This document shows positions 5,973-7,373 of a stretch of 7,373 nt of DNA, in pieces (positions within the stretch are counted from its first letter, which is position 1; every line of letters begins with the position of its first letter). A program made the translations under genes and the position numbers. The notes beneath the pieces are model-generated. The model saw nothing but the letters and a program-made list of their open reading frames with translations, was not told the origin of the DNA and did no database searches. The stretch is from positions 1-7,373 of the forward strand of contig JADING010000080.1 in assembly GCA_017694135.1 (NCBI GenBank), given 5' to 3'. Source of the DNA: Candidatus Scatoplasma merdavium (lineage in GTDB: Bacteria > Bacillota_I > Bacilli_A > RFN20 > CAG-288).

Positions 5973-7373
5973 TTATTTATTTTTTGTTTCAGTAAAAGAA
6001 ATAAATTTATCGAAATATTCGGCTTTTTTTACTGCCAATCTATTTAAATAATCTTCAATATCGTTTTCGGCTATGTGCCCGTTGCTTTTTTCTTTATCAG
6101 TGTGAAGCTTTGCTGCTTCTTCACAAACAAGAGAAATAACATAAAGTAATTCTTTGCCAGAGAGGTTTGATTTCCACTCTTTAACGAATTGATTATTGAT
6201 AGTGCTTTTAGTCAATATTTTGATTTTATGATCTCTCGGATCGTAGAAAGATTGACCAACATATTCGTCATCACACAGTTCATAGTCAGCGATATCACCA
6301 AGTTTTCCGTGCGTTTCTGATGAAAAAGCAGACACTTTGGCGTCTAACACATCAGAAAAGTTATTGCATGTTGCGATTATTTTATATTGATCGTTTAGAT
6401 CGCCACCGGTGAAGTCGATAACAAAATATCCGATATTTTCGTTTATCATTGTTCCTTCGTTAACATTAAAGTTATGACTTTGGAAAGAAAGCTTTCCATT
6501 TGAATTATCAGAAATAATAACAGTTTTGTTTTCGATTGACTCTTTGTCAAAATAGAGTTTGATTTTTTTGTGCCTTACATCTGGTACTATTGTCATTTCA
6601 TGTTTTTCAAACTCAATGCCATTTTGAGGATAGATTATTTCATCTTCAATTATTTTTACTTCGCAACGGCATGTAGTACCTGCGCAGGATGCGGTGAGAA
6701 GCACGCTGTTTTCACCAGTCGTTTTTAATCCTTCGATAAGTATACTTTTCTGTGGGATTTCATCTAATAAGTCATCACTGTTAATGGTTATTTGTTTGGT
6801 AAAAGAAGCGAATTGTTCGTCATTTCCATAAGCATTAATATCGATAATATCACCAGTATTAATTAGATCTTTATTAATATCTAATTTGAGATCGTATTTC
6901 TTACCGACGGTTAATGTTATTTTAGGGCGAACAAAATCAATTGCTCCAGATGGAGGCGCTTTTGGTTCTTTTGAGCGCCCAGAACCTATAACTTGAGTGC
7001 TTTTTAAATCTTTGTTGAGAAAAGAAAGAAATTCCAGATAGTTTTTTGTCCTGGATAGGGAAGTGTTGGCCTTTCTATTTTCTTTAGTAGCAATATTAAA
7101 CGCTTCTCTGATATATTGTTCAACCGAATTGGTGAGTATTTTTCCAAAGCCTTTGTTTATATCAAATCCAGATCGATCGTCTTTTAATAAGGATATATTT
7201 CGCTCGTTTAAAAAGTAATTCAGCTCCTCATAAAAATTTTTAATGGTTAAAACACCTGATAAATCTTCTGCTCCTTGTGATTTTTTAAAGCCGAACATTT
7301 GTGGCTGGTTATCATAAATTACATCTCGGCTATCTTGAACGAGTATTTCTATATTATTTATATTTTTATATTT
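5973..7373 (-). CDS. C-terminal part of a large soluble protein, possibly an HSP90-like (GHKL) ATPase; N-terminus beyond the window
   Basis: The frame stays open to the right edge, giving at least 466 residues. An ATG at 7298 could be a start (441 residues), but it has no Shine-Dalgarno site and no promoter-like sequence close by. The 25 residues before it (including IEILVQDSRDVIYDNQ) look like coding sequence, so the gene is probably truncated by the window. Visible parts are a helical region (40-120) with KDDRSGFDINKGFGK at 64-78, then a linker rich in Pro, Lys and Ser (130-145). Two beta-sandwich-like, Ig-like domains follow (150-242 and 250-348). The C-terminal part (350-466) contains YDPRDHKIKI and long helices (405-424, 434-460). 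Helix, a DR-S/T-x-F motif and beta domains after an ATPase are what I recall from prokaryotic HSP90-like/MORC-like ATPases; this is inference, as the ATPase domain is not visible. There are no signal peptide or membrane spans. Alternatives are a phage- or plasmid-type structural protein. Confidence 0.75.
   Translation of the reverse strand, partial: KYKNINNIEILVQDSRDVIYDNQPQMFGFKKSQGAEDLSGVLTIKNFYEELNYFLNERNISLLKDDRSGFDINKGFGKILTNSVEQYIREAFNIATKENRKANTSLSRTKNYLEFLSFLNKDLKSTQVIGSGRSKEPKAPPSGAIDFVRPKITLTVGKKYDLKLDINKDLINTGDIIDINAYGNDEQFASFTKQITINSDDLLDEIPQKSILIEGLKTTGENSVLLTASCAGTTCRCEVKIIEDEIIYPQNGIEFEKHEMTIVPDVRHKKIKLYFDKESIENKTVIISDNSNGKLSFQSHNFNVNEGTMINENIGYFVIDFTGGDLNDQYKIIATCNNFSDVLDAKVSAFSSETHGKLGDIADYELCDDEYVGQSFYDPRDHKIKILTKSTINNQFVKEWKSNLSGKELLYVISLVCEEAAKLHTDKEKSNGHIAENDIEDYLNRLAVKKAEYFDKFISFTETKNK

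Overview
The window is AT-rich DNA from a low-GC, Gram-positive-type bacterium that uses the standard genetic code. TGG encodes Trp, all four genes end in TAA, and no TGA is read through. Three things fit a gut-associated Bacillota/Mycoplasmatota-like lineage (Erysipelotrichales, RF39 and Acholeplasma-like groups): a tmRNA with a Firmicutes-like 5' end, an InlB/Listeria-Bacteroides-type repeat in a surface domain, and a polytopic membrane protein family that I recognise from many Firmicutes. The lineage is an inference.

Left part (1-3500, + strand). About 210 bases of AT-rich DNA hold no gene that I can support. Then comes one large gene (227-3454) with a strong Shine-Dalgarno site. Its product has three near-identical four-cysteine zinc ribbons, about nine membrane spans and a large C-terminal domain predicted to lie outside the cell. 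That domain carries an InlB B-type repeat. A GC-rich hairpin terminator follows.

Centre (3560-4080, + strand). This holds a complete tmRNA gene (ssrA, 3619-4009) with its own promoter and its own terminator. Its tag reading frame encodes AKKNFIPFAKTNMMACAAC, which lacks the usual ALAA-type end and contains two cysteines. The 3' CCA is not encoded.

Right part (4091-7373, - strand). Three genes run leftwards and converge on the tmRNA. In transcription order they are: the C-terminal part of a large soluble protein cut by the right edge, possibly an HSP90-like (GHKL) ATPase with beta-sandwich domains; an eight-span conserved Firmicutes membrane protein of unknown function; and a six-span membrane protein that I cannot place. 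The two membrane genes have no Shine-Dalgarno site. Each has a sigma-A-like -10 hexamer ending exactly six bases before its start codon, which predicts leaderless mRNAs. No mobile-element gene, CRISPR array or tRNA is visible. No functional link between the membrane genes, the tmRNA and the zinc-ribbon protein can be shown from sequence alone.
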